Virus record (IMG/VR): IMGVR_UViG_3300032285_001364
Span: 1-48,013 of that record
Reading direction: 5' to 3' (one strand)
DNA: 48,013 nt
DNA from: a virus
A program made the translations under genes and the position numbers. Positions 16,412-22,378 of this stretch are shown here, piece by piece (positions within the stretch are counted from its first letter, which is position 1; each line of letters opens with the position of its first letter). Below the pieces are notes generated by a model. The model searched no databases. It was given only the letters and a program-made list of their open reading frames with translations, and had not been told where the DNA came from.

Positions 16412-16800
16412 TGACCCATACATTCACGCAGGTAAATCCAGAATTTCCCATTCGCACAGTCGAATTGGAATTTGGAGATATTTCAGAAGGCACAAAAAAA
16501 CCAATGAAGAAGAGAACGCCCGAAGAATGGCTGGAGCAAATTCAAATGCTTCCTGTGGATCGCAGGAACGCAACGGCAAAGATCATCTGGTGGGATTTCT
16601 TCGGAGGCCGATTAAATGGCAAACGATGGAATCACCTAGATCGTTATGTTCAGACCCCTTATGAAGAGATTCCAGACGAGATAATGCTTGAGTCTCTTCA
16701 GATGGTAGGCTTTACTGAAACCCAAGCTCGTCAACGGATCTTCCCAGAGGAGCGCATTCAACCCCAAACCCAACCGCAACCCGTAACAACTGAAATATGA
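16411..16800 (+). CDS. Hypothetical protein
   Basis: 129 residues. The middle contains EEWLEQIQMLPVDRRNATAKIIWWDFFGG, a helical region with several Trp residues; the C-terminus is Gln/Pro-rich (QPQTQPQP). Starts in a TAATG overlap and ends in an ATGA overlap. No family recognised. Confidence 0.7.
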   Translation: MTHTFTQVNPEFPIRTVELEFGDISEGTKKPMKKRTPEEWLEQIQMLPVDRRNATAKIIWWDFFGGRLNGKRWNHLDRYVQTPYEEIPDEIMLESLQMVGFTETQARQRIFPEERIQPQTQPQPVTTEI

Positions 16801-17123
16801 GCATCATTATCCCTGCTGGCATTGACCAGACAAACATCCGAGTACCAATGGAGTTCCCTCTGCGTCCCGACGCTGATACCGTCCTAGACGCTAACGGACG
16901 AGTCGTTCTGACTATGGACGATTCAATCGACATTGGCGAGAGCATCAAGTTCGCCAAGCTGTTCGCCCAAGCCCCCAATATGTGGCAGTTGCTGGGCCAT
17001 ATGTACGTTATGATCGGCGTTCTCGCCAAGGAGAACGGGCTGGATCACGGCACGGAGGAAGAGCAGGACAAGGACAAATGCCTCCTCTGCCGGGCAGAGA
17101 AGATTCTGGATTCAATAAAATGA
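16797..17123 (+). CDS. Hypothetical protein with C-terminal CxxC
   Basis: 108 residues. Alpha/beta N-terminal half, a helix with a hydrophobic face (WQLLGHMYVMIGVLA), an acidic linker, then CLLC near the C-terminus that could bind a metal or be redox-active. Coupled on both sides. No family recognised. Confidence 0.65.
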   Translation: MSIIIPAGIDQTNIRVPMEFPLRPDADTVLDANGRVVLTMDDSIDIGESIKFAKLFAQAPNMWQLLGHMYVMIGVLAKENGLDHGTEEEQDKDKCLLCRAEKILDSIK

Positions 17124-17191
17124 CTTTAGCAATCGTTATCTCCGCTATCCTCGCAGTCTCCACTTATGTGGCAGTAATTAACAACGAATGA
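17120..17191 (+). CDS. 23-residue membrane microprotein
   Basis: MTLAIVISAILAVSTYVAVINNE: a single hydrophobic helix. It starts in an ATGA overlap with the previous stop and its own stop overlaps the next start, so it occupies its slot exactly. Probably a membrane peptide; function unknown. Confidence 0.5.
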   Translation: MTLAIVISAILAVSTYVAVINNE

Positions 17192-17412
17192 ACGAAGAGA
17201 TCAACGAAGAGCGGGACATGGAACCAGACCCCATGTTCCGCATTAAATGCCTCAAGAAACAACTCCAATGGATGGAGAACCAGAGGTATGACCTAGAGAC
17301 TACTGTGAGCAGTTTAAGGGCTATTCTGCGCCTTTTAATCAACAACCTAAATGAGAAAGATGAGGTTAGGAACTGCTATGTGCAACAAGCCGAGAGAATG
17401 CTGAAGCTATGA
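17188..17412 (+). CDS. Small coiled-coil protein
   Basis: 74 residues, acidic N-terminus then a long heptad-patterned helix (KCLKKQLQWMENQRYDLE...). Likely an oligomeric helical protein. Coupled to neighbours on both sides. Confidence 0.6.
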   Translation: MNEEINEERDMEPDPMFRIKCLKKQLQWMENQRYDLETTVSSLRAILRLLINNLNEKDEVRNCYVQQAERMLKL

Positions 17413-17582
17413 AGGGAGTTCCTTATTATGAGGCTGGAAAAGGAGACACGCCAAGGTCATGCAACTCAAAATCCTATTTAGAAAATTATGAAAAAATCTT
17501 CGGTAAAAGAAAACATTTGTCCAAGCTGTCAAACAAAATGCAATCCGAATCAATGCCCAACTTGCCAAAGAAAAGCAAGTGA
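17409..17582 (+). CDS. Hypothetical small basic protein
   Basis: 57 residues starting in an ATGA overlap with the previous gene; Lys/Ser-rich. Its last 95 bases overlap, in another frame, the zinc-ribbon gene 17488-17613, so one of the two may be spurious. The start coupling favours this one; composition favours the other. Confidence 0.4.
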   Translation: MKGVPYYEAGKGDTPRSCNSKSYLENYEKIFGKRKHLSKLSNKMQSESMPNLPKKSK

Positions 17583-17613
17583 GGTTTTCAGGCGGATGAA
17601 AAAAGCCCCATAA
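17488..17613 (+). CDS. 41-residue zinc-ribbon microprotein
   Basis: The frame encodes CPSCQTKCNPNQCPTC, a dense Cys array (residues 12-27) typical of a minimal zinc-binding fold, followed by a basic helix. Such composition is unlikely by chance. It overlaps 17409-17582 in a different frame. Last gene of the plus-strand left block. Confidence 0.55.
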   Translation: MKKSSVKENICPSCQTKCNPNQCPTCQRKASEVFRRMKKAP

Positions 17614-17761
17614 AATAGAAATGAAAAATGCGCCCCATAAAATTATTCGTAACTTTATGCTAATTAGGTAGTTGTTGGGGCTAGATAGCTGTTGGTCGGA
17701 TAGATCGGCAATGTTTTGGGGGCGATATTAAATCAATATTAAATAATTTTTTTATGGGGCG
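17605..17761. repeat. Inverted and direct repeats in AT-rich gap
   Basis: GCCCCATAAAATTATT (17632-17647) has an inverted partner AATAATTTTTTTATGGGGC (17742-17760), with a three-T insertion, about 95 bases away. A further direct copy, GCCCCATAAAATAG, overlaps the end of the zinc-ribbon gene (17605-17618). ATATTAAAT occurs twice near 17725-17745. No gene lies between 17614 and 17846. This could be a protein-binding region or origin-like site at the convergence of two transcripts. Confidence 0.55.
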
Positions 17762-17802
17762 AAATTATTTGATTTATTTTTGATGTTATTAGATGATGGC
17801 AC

Positions 17803-17840
17803 AAAAAAACCCAGTCCAGATTTTATCCAGACTGGGTTTT
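17803..17840. terminator. Bidirectional terminator
   Basis: AAACCCAGTC (17807-17816) pairs perfectly with GACTGGGTTT (17830-17839). On the plus strand it is followed by TTTTCTC; on the minus strand by seven Ts. It separates the rightward block from the leftward minus-strand cassette. Confidence 0.88.
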
Positions 17841-17846
17841 CTCAAT

Positions 17847-18098
17847 TCAATTTATGCCAAGTTCCGCCTCAATTTCCATGACCTGCCGCAGGAGATCTCC
17901 CCGCAGGGTCATCAGATCGAGCCTCCGCTCCCTCTCCCGATAGCATAGAAAACAGACCAAAGGTTCGCAGGTTCCCCCCTCATGGAGTTCCCTCTGGATA
18001 TCTTCGGTCGCCTCTACTGGGATTCCTAGGCTGTCGAGGACAGAGGGAATCAATCCCGCCACCTCGACGCACCCGCCCCGCATTTGATTATTTTTCAT
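17847..18098 (-). CDS. Hypothetical protein of minus-strand cassette
   Basis: 83 residues, Cys and Arg containing (CFLCYRERERRLD), helical at the C-terminus. Last gene of the leftward cassette, ending just before the bidirectional terminator. Its leader, AAAAAAACAGA directly before ATG, matches that of the next upstream gene. No family recognised. Confidence 0.65.
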   Translation of the reverse strand: MKNNQMRGGCVEVAGLIPSVLDSLGIPVEATEDIQRELHEGGTCEPLVCFLCYRERERRLDLMTLRGDLLRQVMEIEAELGIN

Positions 18099-18160
18099 TC
18101 TGTTTTTTTATTAGGACGGGAAGCCCCCGACCATAGCCCGATTCTATTTGAACCGAAGAA

Positions 18161-18188
18161 AGCCCCCCAGCCCGAAGGCTGGGAGGCT
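18161..18188 (-). terminator. Hairpin terminator with UUCG loop
   Basis: Reading the minus strand, AGCCTCCCAGCC and GGCTGGGGGGCT form a 12-base stem (one T-G pair) closed by the very stable TTCG tetraloop, followed by TTTCTTC. It lies 11 bases beyond the stop of the 18199-18543 gene and probably terminates or attenuates transcription into the 17847-18098 gene. Confidence 0.75.
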
Positions 18189-18198
18189 CGATTTCGAC

Positions 18199-18543
18199 TC
18201 AATCAAGATTTTTCAGAGCCTGCGAAATTCGCAAGCAGACTTGATCCGCCACCCCCTGCCGCAGATCGTCCAGATCGGGCAGATCGTCGCTTTCAGCCTT
18301 TTCTGCAATCTGTCGCTCCAGTTCGTCGATGCGGCTGTCGAGATGGCTTGCGCTCAATCCGTTCCCGCCTACGGGCGTGACTTCATTGAGAAGCTTAACC
18401 GAAGCCTCAAGATCAGATACCCGTTGCAAGAGACGAACCAAAACCGAATTCATGTTGCAGACAGCTTCACGAATATCGGAGATATGCTTGTCATTTTGCT
18501 CTCTCACGATTTCACCGATTGCTTTTTCGATCATGTTTTCCAT
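18199..18543 (-). CDS. Coiled-coil hypothetical protein
   Basis: 114 residues from the ATG at 18543, which follows AAAAACAGA as in the neighbouring gene. The frame is open 48 bases further upstream, but that extension runs through the leader hairpin at 18559-18577. Long heptad-patterned helices dominate (VLVRLLQRVSDLEASVKLLNE; IDELERQIAEKAES). Probably oligomeric; function unknown. Confidence 0.65.
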   Translation of the reverse strand: MENMIEKAIGEIVREQNDKHISDIREAVCNMNSVLVRLLQRVSDLEASVKLLNEVTPVGGNGLSASHLDSRIDELERQIAEKAESDDLPDLDDLRQGVADQVCLRISQALKNLD

Positions 18544-18558
18544 TCTGTTTTTATATTG

Positions 18559-18641
18559 TCCCGTGATGCCCACGGGAAGGCTCTGTTCCAATTTGGGCAG
18601 ACTGCCGCCCCCATGCTTTCACATGGGGGCGGAGTGTCTAA
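18559..18641 (-). promoter_or_regulatory. Structured leader, copy 2
   Basis: On the minus strand, before the 18543 start, lie two hairpins: CCGCCCCCATG/CATGGGGGCGG (18622-18632 with 18605-18615, perfect 11 bases, flanked by AGAC/GTCT), and TCCCGTG/CACGGGA (18571-18577 with 18559-18565). About 60 bases (18581-18641) match the element at 19872-19929. The conserved part reads, on the plus strand, CCA(A/G)TTTGG(G/T)CAGACTGC then CGCCCCC. A duplicated cis-acting RNA or operator element is likely. Confidence 0.65.
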
Positions 18642-18787
18642 CCAATCAACCGAAGGGCGGCTAATACCGTCAGCCCCGCCATGATAAAGAGCACCAGAAG
18701 AGCCTCGATGAGAGCCTCGACTTGTCTCTTTCTCTCACGGGTTCGCTGATTCCTGACCAGTTCGGTGGGAATGTCGCGAAATGTCAT
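18638..18787 (-). CDS. 49-residue membrane protein
   Basis: Basic N-terminal half (MTFRDIPTELVRNQRTRERKR) and a C-terminal membrane helix (about residues 27-47). The start overlaps the DUF932-like stop as ATGA on the minus strand, so it is coupled to it. Its stop lies inside the repeated leader element. Function unknown; possibly an accessory of the DUF932-like protein. Confidence 0.6.
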   Translation of the reverse strand: MTFRDIPTELVRNQRTRERKRQVEALIEALLVLFIMAGLTVLAALRLIG

Positions 18788-19821
18788 CGAGCGGCTAGGG
18801 TGAGAGCCTCGACTCCTCGCTCCATGACCTGTTCAAGGTCAGCTTTAGAGGAGAGCATGGCAATAAAAGCACATTTGTGATCTGCCGCCGCCCCCATTTC
18901 AGACCGATATGTTCGCTGGGCTATTGTCGCGCCAGCTTTCCCCGTCCCGTCCCCACTTGTCCAGTATTCGGTCGCGCCGTTTGCCAGATCATAAAGGCTC
19001 TGACCATAGTTTCCGACTCCCCGATCAAACAGGCGGACAATCTCCTCCGCCGCATTCATGGAGCGCGTCGAGAGTTTTGCGTCTCCTGTCGTCGTTGCGA
19101 AATAACCCGCCGCAATCTTGAGGGCATCGTTTTTGCTGACCGAAGTTTCCGCCAGCTTCTCCATGACTTCCTTCAGGCCAACCCTCCCCTTTAAGATTGA
19201 GTTGACCAAATCAGGCAGACCATCGAGAGCTAAATCGGCATTCTTGGTATGATACACTTTGAACCCTACTTCTCCCGCCGCATTCTGCGACCATTTGAAG
19301 GTGTTCATGCAGACAATGCGGATCGAACTGTCATAGGTATTCATGGCAACAGTCCCGTCATGGCTCGTGATAAAGTTCAAATGGAATTTGAACCTGTCCC
19401 GATTGATTACCTGTTCGGAATCCCCGATTGAGGTGGAAATGAAGAACTTCCTGCCGCCCTCAAGAGTTCCGACCGAAGTGATCTTTGCGTCAATTTCCCG
19501 AAGGCTCTTTTTCATCGAGTCCCAAACTTGGCGATTGTCGATCACATTGTACGAGGACTTCGGGATATGAAGCGGGACAATCCTGTCAGATTCTTTCAAA
19601 TCTGGGCGGATTCCTCGATGATCCGCGCACAACACCTTGTGCTCTGGCAATGCTGTCCGCTGTCCATCGACTTCTATGAAGCAAGGACTTTCGATGATTG
19701 GGAAAAGGAGTTTTTCAACTTCCATATCCCCGATTGTTGCAACCTGTTCAGCTAGCTTGTGCCACTCTGTACCCTCCGTTGAGAGGACGATATCGTGTGG
19801 CTGTTGGATTCCATGACTCAT
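18784..19821 (-). CDS. DUF932-like phage/plasmid protein
   Basis: 345 residues from ATG 19821 (MSHGIQQPHD). The frame is open 147 bases further up, but that part is low-complexity and covers the structured leader. The protein resembles the DUF932 (phage/plasmid-like, TIGR03299-type) family: WHKLAEQV near the start, RFKFHLNFITSHDGT, and the conserved SIRIVCMNTF block around residues 170-185. Members are widespread on phages and plasmids and of unknown biochemical function. It heads a leftward cassette opposed to the rest of the genome, so it is probably separately regulated. Confidence 0.8.
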   Translation of the reverse strand: MSHGIQQPHDIVLSTEGTEWHKLAEQVATIGDMEVEKLLFPIIESPCFIEVDGQRTALPEHKVLCADHRGIRPDLKESDRIVPLHIPKSSYNVIDNRQVWDSMKKSLREIDAKITSVGTLEGGRKFFISTSIGDSEQVINRDRFKFHLNFITSHDGTVAMNTYDSSIRIVCMNTFKWSQNAAGEVGFKVYHTKNADLALDGLPDLVNSILKGRVGLKEVMEKLAETSVSKNDALKIAAGYFATTTGDAKLSTRSMNAAEEIVRLFDRGVGNYGQSLYDLANGATEYWTSGDGTGKAGATIAQRTYRSEMGAAADHKCAFIAMLSSKADLEQVMERGVEALTLAAR

Positions 19822-19871
19822 ATGTTTTTTCTTTCTGTTTGTTTTATTTTGTTCGGTTGACCCGTTCCCGT

Positions 19872-19929
19872 CTCTGTCCAGTTTGGTCAGACTGCCGCCC
19901 CCCGCCGAATCTGGGAGCGGTTTGTCTAA
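19872..19929 (-). promoter_or_regulatory. Structured leader, copy 1
   Basis: Upstream of the DUF932-like start. In the minus-strand RNA, AGAC pairs GTCT and CCGCTCCC pairs GGGGGCGG (one T-G pair), followed by a small CCA/TGG hairpin. It matches 18581-18641 in sequence and fold, with a T-to-C change that keeps the pairing. About 50 bases separate it from the start, with an A-rich stretch (AACAGAAAGAAAAAACAT) before ATG. Confidence 0.6.
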
Positions 19930-20010
19930 AAAAACAGATTCCAGAACAATTTTCGGTTTCACCTTCACCGATTGGGATTCGTTCTCGTTTTACTCGTAGA
20001 CTTCCGAGGT

Positions 20011-20051
20011 TCGATCTATTTGATCTAAATCAAATCTATTCAAATCAGATC
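20011..20051. repeat. AT-rich palindromic repeats
   Basis: ATTTGAT (20018-20024) and ATCAAAT (20029-20035) form a palindrome with a four-base centre, followed by CAAATCA and flanked by GATC on both sides. The region 19930-20118 has no gene and lies between divergent transcription units, so this may be an operator or part of an origin. Confidence 0.4.
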
Positions 20052-20118
20052 AGAATGAAAGAAAAAGATCACTTCAGATGAAAATATTTCAGAGGAAAAG
20101 ATTGACCCTTTTTAATGT

Positions 20119-20168
20119 CTGACAATAACCGCCAACCCGCATAAATACAGGCTCCAGAGGCGTAAGAC
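20119..20168 (+). promoter_or_regulatory. Candidate promoter with GTAAGAC operator
   Basis: CTGACA (20119-20124) and TAAATA (20142-20147) are separated by exactly 17 bases, a reasonable sigma70-type promoter. GTAAGAC at 20162-20168, near the expected start of transcription, is an outlying copy of the repeat that clusters at 20833-20998. This fits feedback control of the helix-turn-helix gene downstream. The stretch 20169-20376 holds no other gene that I can support. Confidence 0.4.
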
Positions 20169-20376
20169 AACAGCCTTCAAAGTGACGGCGCTTTTATTTC
20201 ATTTGTGGGTCATCATAGCCAAATTCCTACTCACTTCGTTTGCGGGCATTCTGGAGCGATTAAAACCCATTCTGTTTTTCTTCTTATCTGTTGACGATAT
20301 AACCTTTCACAAGTTAGGTTTTTCCTTGTATTACAGCTTCAAACTCCATGCCAAATCCGCAAACCCGTTTCATTCT

Positions 20377-20910
20377 ATGCCAGCCCGCAAAATAGTTCAC
20401 GCAGACGAAGATATTAGAGCTATGATCTTGGCGACAGGCTCGATCAAGGCAACGGCGGACGCGCTGGGATATAAAGAAGAAACCCTGCGAACATTAGCGC
20501 ACCGAAGGGGCTGGATGACCCCAGCAAGAGCCGCAAAGAAACGGAGGGAGGCGGATCGTGCAATGGCGGAAGTGAAGGGAGCGAGAGAACAAGCAACAGG
20601 TGAAACGAGTCCCGCGACGATTGGGGAAGCTTTGCAGAATCATCTGGAAAAATCGTCAACTTCGTTCAGATCTTCGATGGCAACAGCCTTATCAGCCGCC
20701 GCAAATGCCGCCGCCGAGATGCCTGCGATCTCGGCTCTGGATATGTCCCGTAAGCTGGTAGACCTTGCAAGCGCGGGTAAGACAATCTTCGGGTTAGGCG
20801 AAGACAAACATGGCGCGCAGTTATCCGTCAATGTCTTACAGTTGGGCATCGACCAACTTCGCGGGGCAATGTCTTACAGCGACGGGCATTGTAAGACGAT
20901 TGATTTGTAG
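20377..20910 (+). CDS. Helix-turn-helix protein, possible small terminase
   Basis: 177 residues from ATG 20377 (MPARKIVHADED); an upstream in-frame start at 20182 would add an unlikely hydrophobic extension. The N-terminal 45 residues are a helix-turn-helix (ILATGSIKATADALGYKEETLRTLAHRRGW), followed by a charged helix, an Ala-rich central domain and a C-terminal segment DMSRKLVDLASAGKTIFGLG. The layout (DNA-binding head plus helical oligomerisation domain) resembles small terminase subunits, but could equally be a regulator. GTCTTAC repeats lie in its 3' end and just beyond, as pac sites often lie in small terminase genes. Lone plus-strand gene in the control region. Confidence 0.65.
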   Translation: MPARKIVHADEDIRAMILATGSIKATADALGYKEETLRTLAHRRGWMTPARAAKKRREADRAMAEVKGAREQATGETSPATIGEALQNHLEKSSTSFRSSMATALSAAANAAAEMPAISALDMSRKLVDLASAGKTIFGLGEDKHGAQLSVNVLQLGIDQLRGAMSYSDGHCKTIDL

Positions 20911-20998
20911 TTCGTTGTCTTACATTGTAAGACCTTGCGTGATGTTAGCTTGTCTTACATCGTGTAAGGAATCTATTATTTGTGGGACATTGTAAGAC
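20833..20998. repeat. Cluster of GTCTTAC/GTAAGAC repeats
   Basis: Seven exact copies of the heptamer lie within 166 bases: forward at 20833, 20871, 20917 and 20952, reverse at 20891, 20927 and 20992; a degenerate reverse copy (GTAAGGA) is at 20963. The extended consensus is (A/T)TGTCTTACA. Two copies form the 17-base palindrome GTCTTACATTGTAAGAC (20917-20933). The first three lie in the end of the helix-turn-helix gene. This is iteron- or operator-like: a replication origin, pac site or repressor array. 20911-21081 is otherwise empty. Confidence 0.85.
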
Positions 20999-21081
20999 GG
21001 GCACCCCCCTAACATCGCGAAGGTTCGCCGCGCGAATTTCGCGAAAACCCCTCCACAATTTTTCCTAAAAAAGCCGATGTT

Positions 21082-21312
21082 TCACTTCCTCTTCTTCTTT
21101 TGTTTCGCTTCACTCTGTTCCTTCCAATGGCATTTACCATAGATTGTTTTTAGAGCTACGGATTCTGGAAGGTCTTGGACGAAGAGTTTGAGGCGAAGGG
21201 CGTATTCTGGTTCCATGAGGGCAACTAGGTGGGAGTATTCCTCGCCCGAAGCCGCTAGTTTGGTAGCATCTTTGTAGGCTTGAAAGGAGATGGAGTTTTT
21301 TTGATTGTACAT
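21082..21312 (-). CDS. Hypothetical small basic protein
   Basis: 76 residues. Helical, with a basic C-terminal tail (KEQSEAKQKKKRK) suggestive of nucleic-acid binding. Its start codon lies in the first of two direct repeats (21305-21354). No family recognised; read from the minus strand. Confidence 0.55.
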   Translation of the reverse strand: MYNQKNSISFQAYKDATKLAASGEEYSHLVALMEPEYALRLKLFVQDLPESVALKTIYGKCHWKEQSEAKQKKKRK

Positions 21313-21354
21313 GATGGGTATGTGTAAAGATATGTCGATGATTTGTACATGATG
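21305..21354. repeat. Direct repeat TTGTACATGATG
   Basis: TTGTACATGATG occurs at 21305-21316 and 21343-21354, 38 bases apart, each followed by a similar ATGTGTAAAGA or ATATGTCTAAAGA. The first copy covers the start of the minus-strand gene, so this may be its duplicated control region. Confidence 0.6.
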
Positions 21355-21494
21355 AAGGTGATATGTCTAAAGAATTGAGTTTTGTAGACATGAAGGAAAG
21401 TTACTATTGATGGATAGTAGATGGTGTTTACTACATTGGAGTAGTTGGATTGGATGAAGGCATACCTTTAGGTAGGTGAACGGATGTGAACATA

Positions 21495-21522
21495 AGAAGC
21501 CCTAGGCGTTACTAGAGCTTCT
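21495..21522. other. Strong stem-loop downstream of tRNA
   Basis: AGAAGCCCTAG (21495-21505) pairs with CTAGAGCTTCT (21512-21522): 11 pairs with one mismatch or wobble position and a six-base loop. On the minus strand it lies about 70 bases beyond the tRNA and could end that transcript, though the T-tract is poor. Two smaller hairpins (TACTAT/ATAGTA and ACTAC/GTAGT) lie near 21401-21445. Confidence 0.5.
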
Positions 21523-21594
21523 GCATCCCCTCGGCTTCAAGAATGACCTATGGAGCCTTGTCTGACTGGGTGGACTGGGATGAGGAGGGATTGA

Positions 21595-21665
21595 TAGCTC
21601 GGCTGGGAATCGAACCCAGATCTCCAGCTTATGAGACTGGTGACTTACCATTTGTCCACCCAGCT
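21595..21665 (-). tRNA. tRNA with CAT anticodon (Met type)
   Basis: A standard cloverleaf on the minus strand: acceptor AGCTGGG/CCGAGCT with one G-G mismatch, D arm GAC/GTC with GG in the loop, anticodon stem CCAGT/GCTGG with loop CTCATAA (anticodon CAT, plus-strand ATG at 21631-21633), T stem CTGGG/CCCAG with loop TTCGATT, discriminator A, no encoded CCA. Elongator Met is likely; an Ile tRNA with modified C34 cannot be excluded. Confidence 0.9.
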
Positions 21666-21755
21666 ATGAATCCTCAAATCAAGGACAGGCGGCTATTCCT
21701 GTCCTCTTGACCTTCGGGAGTGGCTCGACACAATCTCGATTTCCAGTCCTTACAC

Positions 21756-21988
21756 CATCTTCCAGACTTGCTGGTTGATTCGTGAAAAATAGGCTTGCGG
21801 AAGATGAATGTCAAGATATTGTTTTGATCCTGCGAGGACGATAGACCCGAAAGGGAAATCTCCAAACCCTTACGGATCGGGGAATAGCCGTATAGCCAAA
21901 GGATAGGCGATAGGTCGCACATAGCGGGCCGTCCTCAACAGTCCCGTATCGGGGAAACCCGATTCGATATGGTTCGCCCAGCGGGACT
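21756..21988 (+). ncRNA. Candidate multi-branched structured RNA
   Basis: Many consecutive helices can be drawn. CATCTTCC (21756-21763) pairs GGAAGATG (21799-21806). GAGGACG (21834-21840) pairs CGTCCTC (21930-21936), closing a multiloop with CCCG/CGGG (21846-21849, 21925-21928), AAGGG/CCCTT (21851-21855, 21867-21871), ACGG/CCGT (21872-21875, 21888-21891) and TAT-A-GCC/GGC-G-ATA around 21891-21912. AGTCCCG (21940-21946) pairs CGGGACT (21982-21988) around ATCGGG-GAAA-CCCGAT, a GNRA-capped hairpin on the plus strand. Two minus-strand open frames cross it but look implausible. Strand is inferred only from the GNRA loop. Confidence 0.5.
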
Positions 21989-22017
21989 CCATTTTGTTTA
22001 GATTTTCTGCAATAGAT

Positions 22018-22099
22018 GAAGCCATGCTTGATTAACTGACGCAGAAATAATCCCCTCATGGGGGGGATGCTGATTCATTTTCCAAACAAGCATGGTTTT
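22018..22099 (+). other. Long stem closing on a T-tract
   Basis: GAAGCCATGCTTG (22018-22030) pairs over 13 positions, two of them G-T, with CAAGCATGGTTTT (22087-22099), enclosing a second hairpin ATCCCC/GGGGAT (22050-22068). The run of Ts at the 3' side resembles the end of a plus-strand transcript, perhaps the 3' end of the structured RNA upstream. Confidence 0.5.
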
Positions 22100-22116
22100 T
22101 GTTAAGTAGGATTGCG

Positions 22117-22265
22117 TTACTGGATGTGGAGCATTAACTGGGATTTTGTTCCATATTGGGTATAATATGGTGTCTTAACTGGCAAATTGTACCAGATCGG
22201 GATTATTATTGGATGTGCGATGGAAATCTTATTGGATGTGCGATGGAAATCTTATTGAATGTGCG
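22117..22265 (+). repeat. TTA(N)TGG repeats and 23-base tandem repeat
   Basis: A 23-base unit beginning TTATTGGATGTGCG repeats in tandem at 22206, 22229 and, degenerately, 22252. Related words TTACTGG(ATGTG) at 22117, TTAACTGG at 22134 and TTAACTGG at 22175 precede it. A TATAAT hexamer lies at 22161-22166. These repeats sit just before the virion operon, so they may be binding sites for a late-gene activator. From 22266 to 22378 I see only AT-rich DNA and no gene. Confidence 0.65.
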
Positions 22266-22378
22266 TGATCGGTAACATTTTCGGATTGTCTATGATCGTT
22301 AATAAAACGACGCTCTTTTTTTAACAGATTACTCTGTTCCTCCTAGACAAAAGGATTTGGATAGGGCAATCAAGTGGG

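Noticed and set aside
17847-19968. Plus-strand frames opposite the minus-strand cassette (18148-18684, 18877-19194, 19698-20081)
   Set aside because: Arg/Pro/Ser-rich shadows without family resemblance; the minus-strand frames include a recognised DUF932-like family and consistent leaders.
20182-20376. N-terminal extension of the helix-turn-helix protein
   Set aside because: Hydrophobic, low-quality sequence covering an apparent 5' untranslated region; ATG 20377 gives a normal N-terminus.
21674-22059. Two overlapping minus-strand frames of 82 residues each beside the tRNA
   Set aside because: They overlap each other, have odd composition and cross many stable stems, so an RNA is more likely; low-level coding cannot be excluded.
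22206-22265. CRISPR array
   Set aside because: Tandem 23-base units without spacers; no cas genes.
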